This document shows positions 8,710-17,402 of a stretch of DNA of 64,000 bases, piece by piece. This stretch comes from Paracoccaceae bacterium. GTDB taxonomy: Bacteria; Pseudomonadota; Alphaproteobacteria; Rhodobacterales; Rhodobacteraceae. The notes under the pieces were generated by a model, which was given only the letters and a program-made list of their open reading frames with translations, had not been told where the DNA came from and did no database searches. The DNA lies in NCBI GenBank assembly GCA_030148225.1, contig JASBTX010000010.1, positions 1 through 64,000 of the forward strand. Direction: 5' to 3'. Made by a program: the position numbers and the translations under genes. The number at the start of each line of letters is the position of its first letter. The first letter of the stretch is position 1.

Positions 8710-10095
8710 ATGAACCAGATCACCACCGAAATGACCGACCAGCAGCAGCTCGAGAAAGGTATCGGGCTGTTTCGCGAAGGCCAGATCGATGAGGCGCTGG
8801 CGATCTTTCGACCGCTCGCCGCACGCCACCCGGAAAGCGAGCGGGTCTTTACCGCGCTGGGTGTCGCGCTGCGGAAGAAAAAGGATTTCAATGCCGCCGT
8901 TTTTGCCCATCGCCGCGCGCTGGCACTGGCGCCCGGTAACAAGGCGGTAATGGGTAATCTGCGCAATGCGCTGAATGACGGCGGGCGCGAGGCCGAGGCG
9001 CTGGAACTGGGTGAGGCGTTGCTGGAACGCGAGCCGGGAAATGTGGACTATGTGCGCAGCCACATGAAAACCCTGCGTGGGCTCAGGCGCAATGCCGAAG
9101 CCGTGGCGCTGGGCGACGCCTACGAAGATGCGCATGGGCTGGATCACCAGCTGCGCCTGGAACGGGCGATGTCGCACCTCTATCTCGAAAACTACGAGGA
9201 GGGGTTTCGCGACTATGAATCGCGCTTTTACACCAGCGAGATCAATCTGAGAGAAGAGGTCGAAGAGCGCCGCTGGAAAGGCGAGCCGCTGGAAGGCCGA
9301 CATGTCGTGATCTTCAAAGAGCAGGGTTTCGGTGACAATGTCTGGTTTGCCCGTTTCATTCCGCTCTTGAGCCGCAAATGCGCGCGGATCACGCTTTTGA
9401 TGCCAAGGCCCCTTTTCCGGCTGATGCAGGGGCTTGAAGGTGTCGACGAGGTGCTTCCGACCGAGGATGGCTTGCCGGAATGCGATATCCTGATGCCCAT
9501 GTGCAGCGTGCCGCACGCCGCCGGTTTCCGGCAGGGCGATCCGATCCCGCCCAGCAGCCGCCTGACCATCCCCGATGACAGCCGCGAGCGCGGCAGGCGG
9601 ATGGCCGCCCGGTTCGCGAAACGGTTCAGGATCGGCATGATCTGGACCGGATCTCTGACGTTCAAGGCAAATCATTTGCGCGCGGTCACGCCCGAACAAT
9701 TCTTTCCGCTGGGTGAGTTGCCGGGCGTTCAGCTGATCAGCCTCTACAAGGGCAAGGCCATCGAGGATCTGAAAAATTGCGGATCAGAAGGTCTGATCTT
9801 TGACGCGGGCAGCCATGACAGGGATTTTGCAGATGCGGCGGGGATGATCGAAAACCTCGATCTGCTGATCACGACCGATACCGGTGTTGTGCATGTCGCC
9901 GCCAGCATGGGCAAACCTGTCTGGAACCTCACGAAATATGACAGCTTCTGGGTTTACGGCGATGGCCCCGATACCCGGTGGTATCCGTCGATGAAGTTGT
10001 ATGTTCAGGACCGGCCGGGCGACTGGGACGGGGTGTTCGACCGGGTCAGGGCTGATCTGGAACACCTGCTGCTTGCGCGGGGCACACCGGCATGA
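8710..10095 (+). CDS. TPR-containing glycosyltransferase (GT9-like)
   Basis: A 461-residue cytoplasmic protein in two parts. Residues about 10-190 are TPR-like helical repeats (GLFREGQIDEALAIFRPLAARHPE; AVFAHRRALALAPGNK). From about residue 195 comes a GT-B-type transferase resembling ADP-heptose/GT9 or GT41-type enzymes: FKEQGFGDNVWFARFIPLL, RIGMIWTGS, ISLYKG and the donor-site stretch LDLLITTDTGVVHVAASMGKPVW. TPR fusion suggests a protein or large glycan acceptor. The sugar donor and acceptor cannot be read from sequence. The stop overlaps the next ATG by 4 bases (10092-10095). Fold assignment is fairly sure; specificity is unknown. Confidence 0.85.
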   Translation: MNQITTEMTDQQQLEKGIGLFREGQIDEALAIFRPLAARHPESERVFTALGVALRKKKDFNAAVFAHRRALALAPGNKAVMGNLRNALNDGGREAEALELGEALLEREPGNVDYVRSHMKTLRGLRRNAEAVALGDAYEDAHGLDHQLRLERAMSHLYLENYEEGFRDYESRFYTSEINLREEVEERRWKGEPLEGRHVVIFKEQGFGDNVWFARFIPLLSRKCARITLLMPRPLFRLMQGLEGVDEVLPTEDGLPECDILMPMCSVPHAAGFRQGDPIPPSSRLTIPDDSRERGRRMAARFAKRFRIGMIWTGSLTFKANHLRAVTPEQFFPLGELPGVQLISLYKGKAIEDLKNCGSEGLIFDAGSHDRDFADAAGMIENLDLLITTDTGVVHVAASMGKPVWNLTKYDSFWVYGDGPDTRWYPSMKLYVQDRPGDWDGVFDRVRADLEHLLLARGTPA

Positions 10096-10475
10096 CCTCT
10101 CAAATCGCGGTGCCTTGTTCAATCGGTGATCTGATCGACAGGATCACGATATTGGAACTCAAGGTGCAACATTTCAGCGACACCACAAAACGCAGCAATG
10201 CCGCACACGAGCTGACGGTTCTGTCGGCGGTCCGCGATCAGCATGATCTGTCCGGGCCGGAACTGGCCGATCTTACCGGTCAGCTGAAGGCGGTCAATCA
10301 GCAGCTTTGGGATATCGAAGAGGAAATCCGTACTTTCGAAGGAACAGGGCATTTCGGCGAGCGTTTCATCGAACTGGCCCGCGCAGTCTATATCACCAAT
10401 GACCGCCGGTCGGCGATCAAGAAGGATATCAATATCCTGATGAAATCCGATCTGATCGAAGAAAAATCATACTGA
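10092..10475 (+). CDS. DUF6165-like small protein
   Basis: A 127-residue soluble helical protein: an N-terminal PCSIGDLIDRITILELKV, a central QLKAVNQQLWDIEEEIR and a C-terminal ERFIELARAVYITNDRR with a terminal LIEEKSY. This pattern matches, as I recall it, the DUF6165 family, often found beside TPR-type sugar transferases. The function is unknown; the conserved TNDRR and EEKSY ends suggest a binding surface rather than a classical active site. Its start lies in an ATGA overlap with the transferase gene, implying translational coupling and possibly a complex. Confidence 0.8.
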   Translation: MTSQIAVPCSIGDLIDRITILELKVQHFSDTTKRSNAAHELTVLSAVRDQHDLSGPELADLTGQLKAVNQQLWDIEEEIRTFEGTGHFGERFIELARAVYITNDRRSAIKKDINILMKSDLIEEKSY

Positions 10476-10564
10476 ATTTTCCGGATAATCCCGTCGGCCC
10501 AACCGGCAGGATCAACCGGGGTTAGACGATTTTCATGTAGCACCATGGCGCCATGTGGGGCGCC

Positions 10565-10885
10565 ATGTCGTTAGAACGCATCGATAAAATCACCGAAGAC
10601 GCCCTTGAATTGCAGGGATTGGGTCTGCCCGATTCCAATTTCATGGACCGGACGTTGCGGCGCTGGCCAAGGGCTGAGGGGCTGGAGATATGCTTTGCGC
10701 TGACACAGGCTGCTGCGGCGGTCGGGCGCGTATTCGATCAGAGCGCGGAAGGCGGGCAAGCCCAAGGGCAGCTATACCGCGCTGCGGCATTGCTGGCGGC
10801 GGATGTGCTGGCGCTGCAGCGTCTGGGCATCCCCGTTCCGCGCGCTGCCGATATCCTGCAATTCTGGGCGGAAGAGGGGACTTGA
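10565..10885 (+). CDS. Small hypothetical protein
   Basis: A 106-residue acidic, mostly helical soluble protein beginning MSLERIDKITEDALELQGLG and ending DILQFWAEEGT. I do not recognise a family. The start is unclear: ATGs at 10553 and 10565 are in frame, and both lie within a 10-base direct repeat GGCGCCATGT (10547-10556 and 10559-10568). GGGG at 10557-10560 is the only Shine-Dalgarno-like element and favours 10565. It follows the DUF6165-like gene by about 90 bases and converges with rpe. The C-terminal VLALQRLGIPVPRAADIL resembles a helix-turn-helix only superficially. Confidence 0.65.
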   Translation: MSLERIDKITEDALELQGLGLPDSNFMDRTLRRWPRAEGLEICFALTQAAAAVGRVFDQSAEGGQAQGQLYRAAALLAADVLALQRLGIPVPRAADILQFWAEEGT

Positions 10886-10921
10886 ATCGCCTTATTCCGC
10901 CACTGTTGGGGTGGAGTGGGT

Positions 10922-11605
10922 TTAGCGCGATGCGGCGTTGCGGATGGCGGCAATGTTGGCGCGGTAGGGTGCTGTGTCGGTGACTGAACCGCCTGAAAAT
11001 ACCGCCGACCCCGCAACCAGCACGTCGGCACCAGCATCCACCACCGCTGGTGCGGTTTCTGGCGTCACCCCGCCGTCAATTTCGATATGGATAGGCCGGT
11101 CGCCGATCATGGCGTGCAGCGTGCTGACTTTGTCGACCTGCGAGGTGATGAAACTCTGCCCGCCAAAGCCCGGATTGACGGTCATGACGCAAATCAGATC
11201 AACGCTGTCGAGCAGATATTCCACCGCCGATGCCGGTGTTGCCGGGTTCAGTGCCACGCCAGCCCGCGCGCCGCTGGCCCGGATCGCCTGAAGCGTGCGG
11301 TGGATATGCGGGCCCGCCTCGACATGGGCGGTGATGATGTCAGCCCCGGCATCGGCAAAAGCCTGAATATAGGGATCGACCGGTGCGATCATCAGATGCA
11401 CATCCATGACACCCGCAATATGGGGCCTGATCGCCTTGCACATGGCGGGGCCGAATGTGATGTTGGGGACAAAATGACCATCCATCACATCAACATGCAC
11501 CCAGTCTGCACCTGCGGCTTCGATGGCCTCGCATTCGGCACCGAAATTGGCAAAATCGGCCGACAGAATGGAAGGTGCAATCTTGAGTGAACGGTCAAAT
11601 GGCAT
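10922..11605 (-). CDS. rpe: Ribulose-phosphate 3-epimerase
   Basis: Rpe interconverts ribulose-5-phosphate and xylulose-5-phosphate in the pentose phosphate and Calvin pathways. The 227-residue TIM barrel shows the family signatures: [14 protein letters not shown] near the N-terminus, the metal/catalytic [34 protein letters not shown] and the second aspartate in IEIDGGV. The ATG at 11603-11605 gives the standard start; a longer frame from 11695 adds nothing family-like. It is divergent from deoC, and both enzymes act on pentose phosphates. Confidence 0.95.
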   Translation of the reverse strand: MPFDRSLKIAPSILSADFANFGAECEAIEAAGADWVHVDVMDGHFVPNITFGPAMCKAIRPHIAGVMDVHLMIAPVDPYIQAFADAGADIITAHVEAGPHIHRTLQAIRASGARAGVALNPATPASAVEYLLDSVDLICVMTVNPGFGGQSFITSQVDKVSTLHAMIGDRPIHIEIDGGVTPETAPAVVDAGADVLVAGSAVFSGGSVTDTAPYRANIAAIRNAASR

Positions 11606-11728
11606 GGGGCAGCTCCGTCGCGTTTGCCCGTCATTATCGCGCAAACCGGGCAATGTCACGCGCCGAGGGGCGGCTTGTAAATCCGGCCCGCACATGTCAG
11701 ATTTTTCAGGTCAGGAAAGGCCCGCAAA

Positions 11729-12727
11729 GTGACGCTCAAACCCGCTGTCGAAACCGTTCAGGATCATGCATTGCCGCAGGTCCAGACCCCGCGCAATCCG
11801 GGAATGCCGCTTGATCTTGACTGGGTCGCGGGCGCGACGGCGAATACCTCGGCCATCGAAAGGCGGGCAGCCACATTGCCCGGGCGCAGGTCGATCAAGA
11901 AGGAATTTCAGGCGGCCTGGCTTCTCAAGGCGATAACGCTGATCGATCTGACGACGCTTTCGGGTGATGACACGCCTGCACGGGTGCGCCGCCTGTGTGC
12001 CAAGGCCCGCCAGCCCGTGCGCGCCGAAATCCTCAAGGCGCTGGGCATGGGCCCGGTGACCACCGGCGCGGTCTGTGTCTATCACGACATGGTGGAAACG
12101 GCGGTGGACGCGCTCAAGGGTTCGGACATTCCGGTCGCGGCGGTCTCAACAGGATTTCCGGCGGGCCTTTCCCCCCTGCATCTGCGCATCGCCGAGATCG
12201 AGGAAGGCGTCAAGGCCGGTGCCTCTGAGATTGATATCGTCATCTCGCGCCGTCATGTCCTGACCGGAAACTGGCAGGCGCTTTATGATGAAATGCAGGC
12301 CTTTCGTCAGGCTTGCGGGCAGGCCCATGTCAAGGCGATCCTTGCTACGGGTGAGTTGGGGACGCTGCGCAATGTCGCGCGGGCCTCGCTTGTCTGCATG
12401 ATGGCGGGGGCGGATTTCATCAAGACATCGACCGGCAAGGAAAGCGTGAATGCCACGCTGCCGGTATCCCTGACGATGATCCGGGCCATCCGTGCCTATC
12501 ACGCCGTCACCGGCCACCGTGTGGGCTACAAGCCTGCCGGTGGCATCAGCAAGGCCAAGGATGCGCTGCTTTATCTCGCGCTTCTTCGGGATGAACTGGG
12601 TCGGCGCTGGGTGCAGCCGGATCTGTTTCGCTTTGGCGCATCGTCCCTTTTGGGGGATATCGAGCGGCAGCTCGAACATCACGTCACCGGGGCATATTCC
12701 GCCGCCTACCGCCATCCGATGGGATAA
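11729..12727 (+). CDS. deoC: Deoxyribose-phosphate aldolase
   Basis: DeoC splits 2-deoxyribose-5-phosphate into glyceraldehyde-3-phosphate and acetaldehyde. It is a 332-residue long-type DERA, with the Schiff-base lysine K232 in ADFIKTSTGK and the second catalytic lysine K268 in VGYKPAGGI. The AVSTGFPAG and EIDIVIS strands fit the barrel. The start is GTG at 11729, 8 bases after AGGAAAGG. The gene is followed after 3 bases by an ALDH16-type aldehyde dehydrogenase. The pair would let the cell oxidise the aldehyde product, and co-transcription is very likely. Confidence 0.95.
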   Translation: MTLKPAVETVQDHALPQVQTPRNPGMPLDLDWVAGATANTSAIERRAATLPGRRSIKKEFQAAWLLKAITLIDLTTLSGDDTPARVRRLCAKARQPVRAEILKALGMGPVTTGAVCVYHDMVETAVDALKGSDIPVAAVSTGFPAGLSPLHLRIAEIEEGVKAGASEIDIVISRRHVLTGNWQALYDEMQAFRQACGQAHVKAILATGELGTLRNVARASLVCMMAGADFIKTSTGKESVNATLPVSLTMIRAIRAYHAVTGHRVGYKPAGGISKAKDALLYLALLRDELGRRWVQPDLFRFGASSLLGDIERQLEHHVTGAYSAAYRHPMG

Positions 12728-12730
12728 ATC

Positions 12731-15088
12731 ATGCAGGTATCCGAGATATTCGAATCACTCGACTATGGCCCCGCCCCCGAAAGCCGGGCCGGGGCCGAGG
12801 CTTGGATCAGCGGACATGGCGGCAGGTTTGGCCATTTCATCAACGGCGCATTCACCGCCCATGCGCGTGGCTTTGACAGTCGCAACCCGGCCACCGGAGA
12901 GCGCCTGGCAAGGCTTTCGGTGGCGGACCGGAAAACGGTCGATGCTGCTGTTGCTGCTGCCGCAAATGCACAGCCTGCATGGGCCGGTCTGAGTGGTCAT
13001 CAGCGGGCGCGCTATCTTTATGCCATCGCGCGGCTGATCCAGAAACATTCGCGCCTGTTCGCGGTTCTGGAATCGCTCGACAATGGCAAGCCCATCCGGG
13101 AATCGCGGGATATCGACATCCCGCTGGTCCAGCGGCATTTCTATTACCATGCCGGTATGGCGCAGATTGGAGAAACCGAAATGGCAGGGCGGGCCCCGGT
13201 TGGCGTCTGCGGTCAGATCATCCCTTGGAACTTTCCGCTTCTGATGCTGGCGTGGAAAATCGCGCCCGCGATCGCGATGGGCAATACCGTGGTGCTGAAA
13301 CCAGCGGAGTATACATCGCTGACCGCGCTGCGCTTTGCCGAGATTTGCACCGAGGCGGGATTGCCGCCGGGCGTGGTGAATATCGTCACCGGTGATGGCG
13401 CAACCGGAGAACTGATCGTGCGCCACCCTGATATCGACAAGGTGGCCTTTACCGGCTCGACCCAGGTGGGCCGCGCGATACGTCAGGCGACGGCTGGTTC
13501 GGGTAAATCGCTGACTTTGGAACTGGGCGGCAAATCGCCCTATATCGTGTTCGAGGATGCCGATATCGACAGCGCTATCGAAGGGCTGGTCGATGCGATC
13601 TGGTTCAATCAAGGGCAGGTCTGTTGTGCGGGATCGCGCCTTTTAGTGCAGGAAGGCATTGCCGACATGTTTCATGCCCGCCTCAGGCGTCGCATGGACG
13701 GGCTGCGCATAGGTGATCCGCTGGATAAATGTATCGATGTCGGGGCCGTTGTGGACCCGGTGCAACTGGAAACGATCACGCGAATGGTCGACAGCTGCGA
13801 TGCGGGTGAGGTTTATCATGCAGATACGCCGCGGCCCGAGGGATGCTTTTACCCGCCGACACTGATCACCGGGCTCAGCACCGCGCATCCCCTGATGCAG
13901 GAAGAAATCTTTGGCCCCGTTCTGGTATCGACGACATTCAGAACGCCGGAAGAGGCCGTCGCCTTGGCCAACAACACCCGCTACGGGCTTGCCGCGACTG
14001 TCTGGTCTGAGAATATCAACCTGGCGCTGGACATCGCGCCACGGCTGGCCGCCGGGGTTGTCTGGGTAAACGCCACCAATCTTTTCGACGCTGCTGCTGA
14101 ATTCGGCGGTGTCCGCGAAAGCGGTTTCGGCAGAGAGGGCGGCTGGGGCGGGCTGGAGGCCTATACCAAACCGCGCGCCGATACCGGCAAACGTCCGGCG
14201 CTGGTTCCCATTCCACCTGTCGAAGCGCCGGAAAACCCACAGATCGACGGGCTGGACCGGACAGCGAAAATGTATATCGGCGGTCGGCAAGCCCGGCCGG
14301 ACGGTGCCTATAGCCGCGCGGTCTGGTCGCGTTCAGGCGGGTTGCTGGGCCATGCCGGGATCGGGAACCGCAAGGATATCCGCAACGCGGTCGAGGCCGC
14401 GCAGGCAGCGCGCGCATGGTCGCGAAGCTCTGGCCATCTGCGTGCGCAGATCCTTTATTACATCGCTGAAAACCTGTCTGCCCGGCGGGCGGAATTCGCC
14501 GGGCGCATCGCCGATCTGACCGGTACGGGCAAGGCACGGGCCGGGCGCGAGGTGGATCTCTCGGTTTCCCGGCTTTTCACGGCGGCAGCATGGGCGGATA
14601 AATATGATGGCCGCGCGGCGGGAGTTCCGCTGCGGGGGCTGGCACTCGCCCTGCGCGAGGCGGTGGGCGTGATCGGCATATTTGGCCCGGATGAAGCACC
14701 GCTATTGGGCATGGTATCGGCGATTGCTCCGGCCATCGCGATGGGGAACCGGGTTGTCTATGTTCCCAGCGAACCCTATCCGTTGGCGGCAACCGATTTC
14801 TATCAGGTGCTTGATACATCTGACGTGCCGGGTGGCGTGGTCAATATCGTTACCGGCGCGCATGATGAACTGGCGCCGGTTCTGGCGCAGCATCTGGATG
14901 TCGATGCGGTATGGAGTTTTTCCGGGGCCGATCTGAGCCGCGAGATTGAACATGGCGCAGCCGGTAATCTGAAACGAAGCTGGGTCAATTACGGCCACGC
15001 CCGCGACTGGACGGGCGACACGGATATGCGCGCATTTCTGGAGCAGGCGACCGAGATCAAATCGGTCTGGGTGCCCTATGGCGCCTGA
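12731..15088 (+). CDS. Two-domain aldehyde dehydrogenase, ALDH16 type
   Basis: A 785-residue protein made of two ALDH domains in tandem. Domain 1 (about 35-490) is complete: the NAD-site region GQIIPWNFPLLM, VLKPAEYTS, FTGSTQVG, the general base E264 in LELGGKSP and the catalytic C298 in NQGQVCCAG. Domain 2 (about 505-785) keeps the fold (VGVIGIFGPDEAPLLGMVSAIAPAIAMGN, PGGVVNIVTG) but lacks an LELGG glutamate and a catalytic cysteine, and ends early. This architecture is that of ALDH16. Bacterial members with the cysteine are active, and the second half is thought to be structural. Linkage to deoC suggests acetaldehyde or glyceraldehyde-type substrates (inference). The 3' end overlaps the lpxK end by 13 bases, convergently. 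Confidence 0.92.
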   Translation: MQVSEIFESLDYGPAPESRAGAEAWISGHGGRFGHFINGAFTAHARGFDSRNPATGERLARLSVADRKTVDAAVAAAANAQPAWAGLSGHQRARYLYAIARLIQKHSRLFAVLESLDNGKPIRESRDIDIPLVQRHFYYHAGMAQIGETEMAGRAPVGVCGQIIPWNFPLLMLAWKIAPAIAMGNTVVLKPAEYTSLTALRFAEICTEAGLPPGVVNIVTGDGATGELIVRHPDIDKVAFTGSTQVGRAIRQATAGSGKSLTLELGGKSPYIVFEDADIDSAIEGLVDAIWFNQGQVCCAGSRLLVQEGIADMFHARLRRRMDGLRIGDPLDKCIDVGAVVDPVQLETITRMVDSCDAGEVYHADTPRPEGCFYPPTLITGLSTAHPLMQEEIFGPVLVSTTFRTPEEAVALANNTRYGLAATVWSENINLALDIAPRLAAGVVWVNATNLFDAAAEFGGVRESGFGREGGWGGLEAYTKPRADTGKRPALVPIPPVEAPENPQIDGLDRTAKMYIGGRQARPDGAYSRAVWSRSGGLLGHAGIGNRKDIRNAVEAAQAARAWSRSSGHLRAQILYYIAENLSARRAEFAGRIADLTGTGKARAGREVDLSVSRLFTAAAWADKYDGRAAGVPLRGLALALREAVGVIGIFGPDEAPLLGMVSAIAPAIAMGNRVVYVPSEPYPLAATDFYQVLDTSDVPGGVVNIVTGAHDELAPVLAQHLDVDAVWSFSGADLSREIEHGAAGNLKRSWVNYGHARDWTGDTDMRAFLEQATEIKSVWVPYGA

Positions 15089-16062
15089 TCAAAAAGCGCG
15101 TTCAGCCGCTGATCAAGCGCTGAAAAATCATCCAGTTCCAGCCGGACGGGCAGGGTCAGGACCGATGCACGCAACGTGGCCGGCAAACGCACAGCGTCCT
15201 TTTCGGTGGTCACAAGCTGCGCGTTCAAAAGCCTCGCCTCGGTTGTCAGACGGGTGATCAGCTGTGGTGTCAGTAGCTGGTGATCGCTCAACGCCTCCTG
15301 CCTGACAATATCAGCACCGAGATCGCGTAATGTTGCAAAGAACTTTTCAGGATGTCCGATCCCGGCGAATGCAACACAGCGCAGGCCCGTCCAGTCCATT
15401 CCGGTTGGCAGGGGTTTGAGCCAGCCCTTTAATCGGGGGATTGGATGCTCCGCGAAATGTTCTGAGAATGCCGCCTGCGCAGCCGGTGTTCCGATCGACA
15501 GCAGGAAATCGGCGCGCGACAACCCGGCCTCGACCGGCTCGCGCAGGGGGCCGGCAGGGATGACCCGACCGTTGCCGAAACCTACGCGCGCATCGACCAC
15601 GACGATGCTCAGGTCCTTGACCAGATCAGGATTTTGCAACCCGTCATCCATGATCAGGATATCGGCGCCATCCTCAATCGCAGATCGCGCGGATTGCGCG
15701 CGGTCGCGCCCGATCCATACAGGCGCAAAAGCAGCGATCAGCAGCGGCTCGTCGCCGGTATCGCGGGCGCTGTGCGCGTCAGGGTCGACGCGGGTCGCAG
15801 ATTTGATCTGGCCACCATAACCGCGCGAGATCACATGCGGATTGCGCCCCATCTCTCTCAGGCGGGTCGCCAATGCGATGACGGTCGGTGTCTTGCCGGT
15901 GCCGCCCGCGTTGATATTGCCGACACAGATAACCGGCACCGCCGGGCGAAAGCCCTGCCGGGCAAGACGCCGCCGGGTGGCCTGGGCATATATTCGGCCC
16001 AGCGGTGACAGGAGGGCGGCGATCAGACCCGGGGGTCGATGCCAGAACCGGGGCGGTGTCAT
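15076..16062 (-). CDS. lpxK: Tetraacyldisaccharide 4'-kinase
   Basis: LpxK phosphorylates the 4' position of the lipid A disaccharide at the inner face of the inner membrane. The 328-residue protein starts with a membrane-associating stretch (PPGLIAALLSPLGRIYA) and has the Walker A loop GNINAGGTGKTP at about residues 48-59. VISRGYGG, GDEPLLIA and IMDDGLQNP are also typical. Its ATG overlaps the waaA stop (16059-16062, ATGA), so it is coupled to the Kdo transferase that acts next in lipid A-Kdo assembly. Confidence 0.95.
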   Translation of the reverse strand: MTPPRFWHRPPGLIAALLSPLGRIYAQATRRRLARQGFRPAVPVICVGNINAGGTGKTPTVIALATRLREMGRNPHVISRGYGGQIKSATRVDPDAHSARDTGDEPLLIAAFAPVWIGRDRAQSARSAIEDGADILIMDDGLQNPDLVKDLSIVVVDARVGFGNGRVIPAGPLREPVEAGLSRADFLLSIGTPAAQAAFSEHFAEHPIPRLKGWLKPLPTGMDWTGLRCVAFAGIGHPEKFFATLRDLGADIVRQEALSDHQLLTPQLITRLTTEARLLNAQLVTTEKDAVRLPATLRASVLTLPVRLELDDFSALDQRLNALFDQAP

Positions 16063-17342
16063 GCGGCCCGGTCCAGATGTTCGAAGATCAGCTCAACAGC
16101 CCGGTCCGTGACCTCGGCCCCGGATGAACAGACCTCCCATGCGGCATGGGCCATATCGGCGGCGCGGTCGGGTGACAGCAATTCCTCGACCGTTTCGGCC
16201 AGCATGTGTTCGTTGGTCACACAGCGCGCCGCGCCAGCCTCGGACAGGCGGGCGAAAATATCGGCGAAATTGGCCACGTGCGGACCATGAATGATGGCCG
16301 AACCCAGCGCGGCGGGTTCGAAAGGGTTGTGCCCCCCGATTTTCACCAGTGAGCCCCCGACAAAGCTGATGGGTGCCAGCCTGTACCAAAGCCCAAGCTC
16401 ACCCAGCGTATCGGCAAGATAGATTTGCGTATCCGGCGCGATTTCATCCCCCGCAGATCTGAGGGCGACCTTCCAGCCGTCGGCGGCAAGATGCGCGGCA
16501 ATATCGGCGCCGCGATTGGGATGGCGGGGTACGATGATCAGCAAAAGCCGATGCGACAGCCGGATGGCATGCCGGTGGGCATTGACGACGATCTGTTCCT
16601 CTCCGGGATGGGTCGATGCAGCAAGCCAGACCGGACGCGCCTCGAATTTCGAGGCGATGTGGTCGCGCTCGGCCTCATCACAGGCGAGCGCTGCGGTACC
16701 TTCCTTCAGTGTGCCGCCAACCTCGATCAGGTTGCGCGCATATCCGAGACGCACGAGCCGTTCGCCGGTTCTGGGGTCCTGGGCCAGGATATAGTCGAAA
16801 CGGCGCAGCAGCGCCTTGGCGAATCCGGGTATCCAGCGCCAGCGATCATGCGACTTCTTGGATATCCGCGCGTTGACCAGCAACATCGGTATGCCGCGTT
16901 TGCTGGTTTCGACCATCAGTTTCGGCCAGAATTCACTTTCGGTCCAGATGGCCAGATCAATCTGCCAGTGATCCAGAAACTGGCGCACAAACGGGCCGAC
17001 ATCGAGCGGGATATACTGGTGCAGCGCCCGTGGCGGCAGTCGCTCATGCAGGATATCCGCCGAGGCGCGGGTGCCCGTCGTGATCAGGAAATTCAAGTCC
17101 TCGCGTTCCTCGCCCAGCCGCCGGACAAGTTCCTGTATCGACAGCGCCTCGCCCACCGACGCCGCGTGGAACCAGATCAGCTTGCCCGCCGGGCGCGCCG
17201 CCGACGGAACGCCACGCCGTTCCTCGATACGCTGCTCATCCTCCTTACCATCCGACAGTCGGCGGGCGAGGATGCGATTGGCACGGTTTGTCCAGCCCTC
17301 CGAGAGGCCGTTGTAAATCGCCAGACCGAGTGAAAAGCCCAT
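16059..17342 (-). CDS. waaA: 3-deoxy-D-manno-octulosonic acid transferase
   Basis: WaaA (KdtA) adds Kdo to lipid IVA. The 427-residue GT-B protein has the GT30 features IWFHAASVGE, LITTGTRASADIL, the acceptor-side IWTESEFWPKL and LVNARIS, and in the C-terminal half WLAASTHPGEE, IIVPRHPNRG and ISFVGGSLVKIGGHNPFEPAALG. A short N-terminal hydrophobic segment (MGFSLGLAIYNGL) would anchor it to the membrane. It lies between a CysQ-like phosphatase gene and lpxK on the same strand, with 60 bases to the former. The presence of waaA implies Kdo-containing LPS. Confidence 0.95.
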   Translation of the reverse strand: MGFSLGLAIYNGLSEGWTNRANRILARRLSDGKEDEQRIEERRGVPSAARPAGKLIWFHAASVGEALSIQELVRRLGEEREDLNFLITTGTRASADILHERLPPRALHQYIPLDVGPFVRQFLDHWQIDLAIWTESEFWPKLMVETSKRGIPMLLVNARISKKSHDRWRWIPGFAKALLRRFDYILAQDPRTGERLVRLGYARNLIEVGGTLKEGTAALACDEAERDHIASKFEARPVWLAASTHPGEEQIVVNAHRHAIRLSHRLLLIIVPRHPNRGADIAAHLAADGWKVALRSAGDEIAPDTQIYLADTLGELGLWYRLAPISFVGGSLVKIGGHNPFEPAALGSAIIHGPHVANFADIFARLSEAGAARCVTNEHMLAETVEELLSPDRAADMAHAAWEVCSSGAEVTDRAVELIFEHLDRAA

Positions 17343-17402
17343 GTTGCGAATAACCTGCGTGTTTTGCGTTGTCCTATCCCAAGGGCCGGGGCCGCGAAAG
17401 GG

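Noticed and set aside
8692..9699. A 335-codon minus-strand frame opposite the TPR-glycosyltransferase
   Set aside because: It lies across recognised GT and TPR motifs and spans a gene junction, with no family features.
17343..17402. Possible missing small gene (DUF4170-type) between the CysQ-like gene and waaA
   Set aside because: Some relatives carry a small gene here, but the gap is only 60 bases and holds no frame of useful length.
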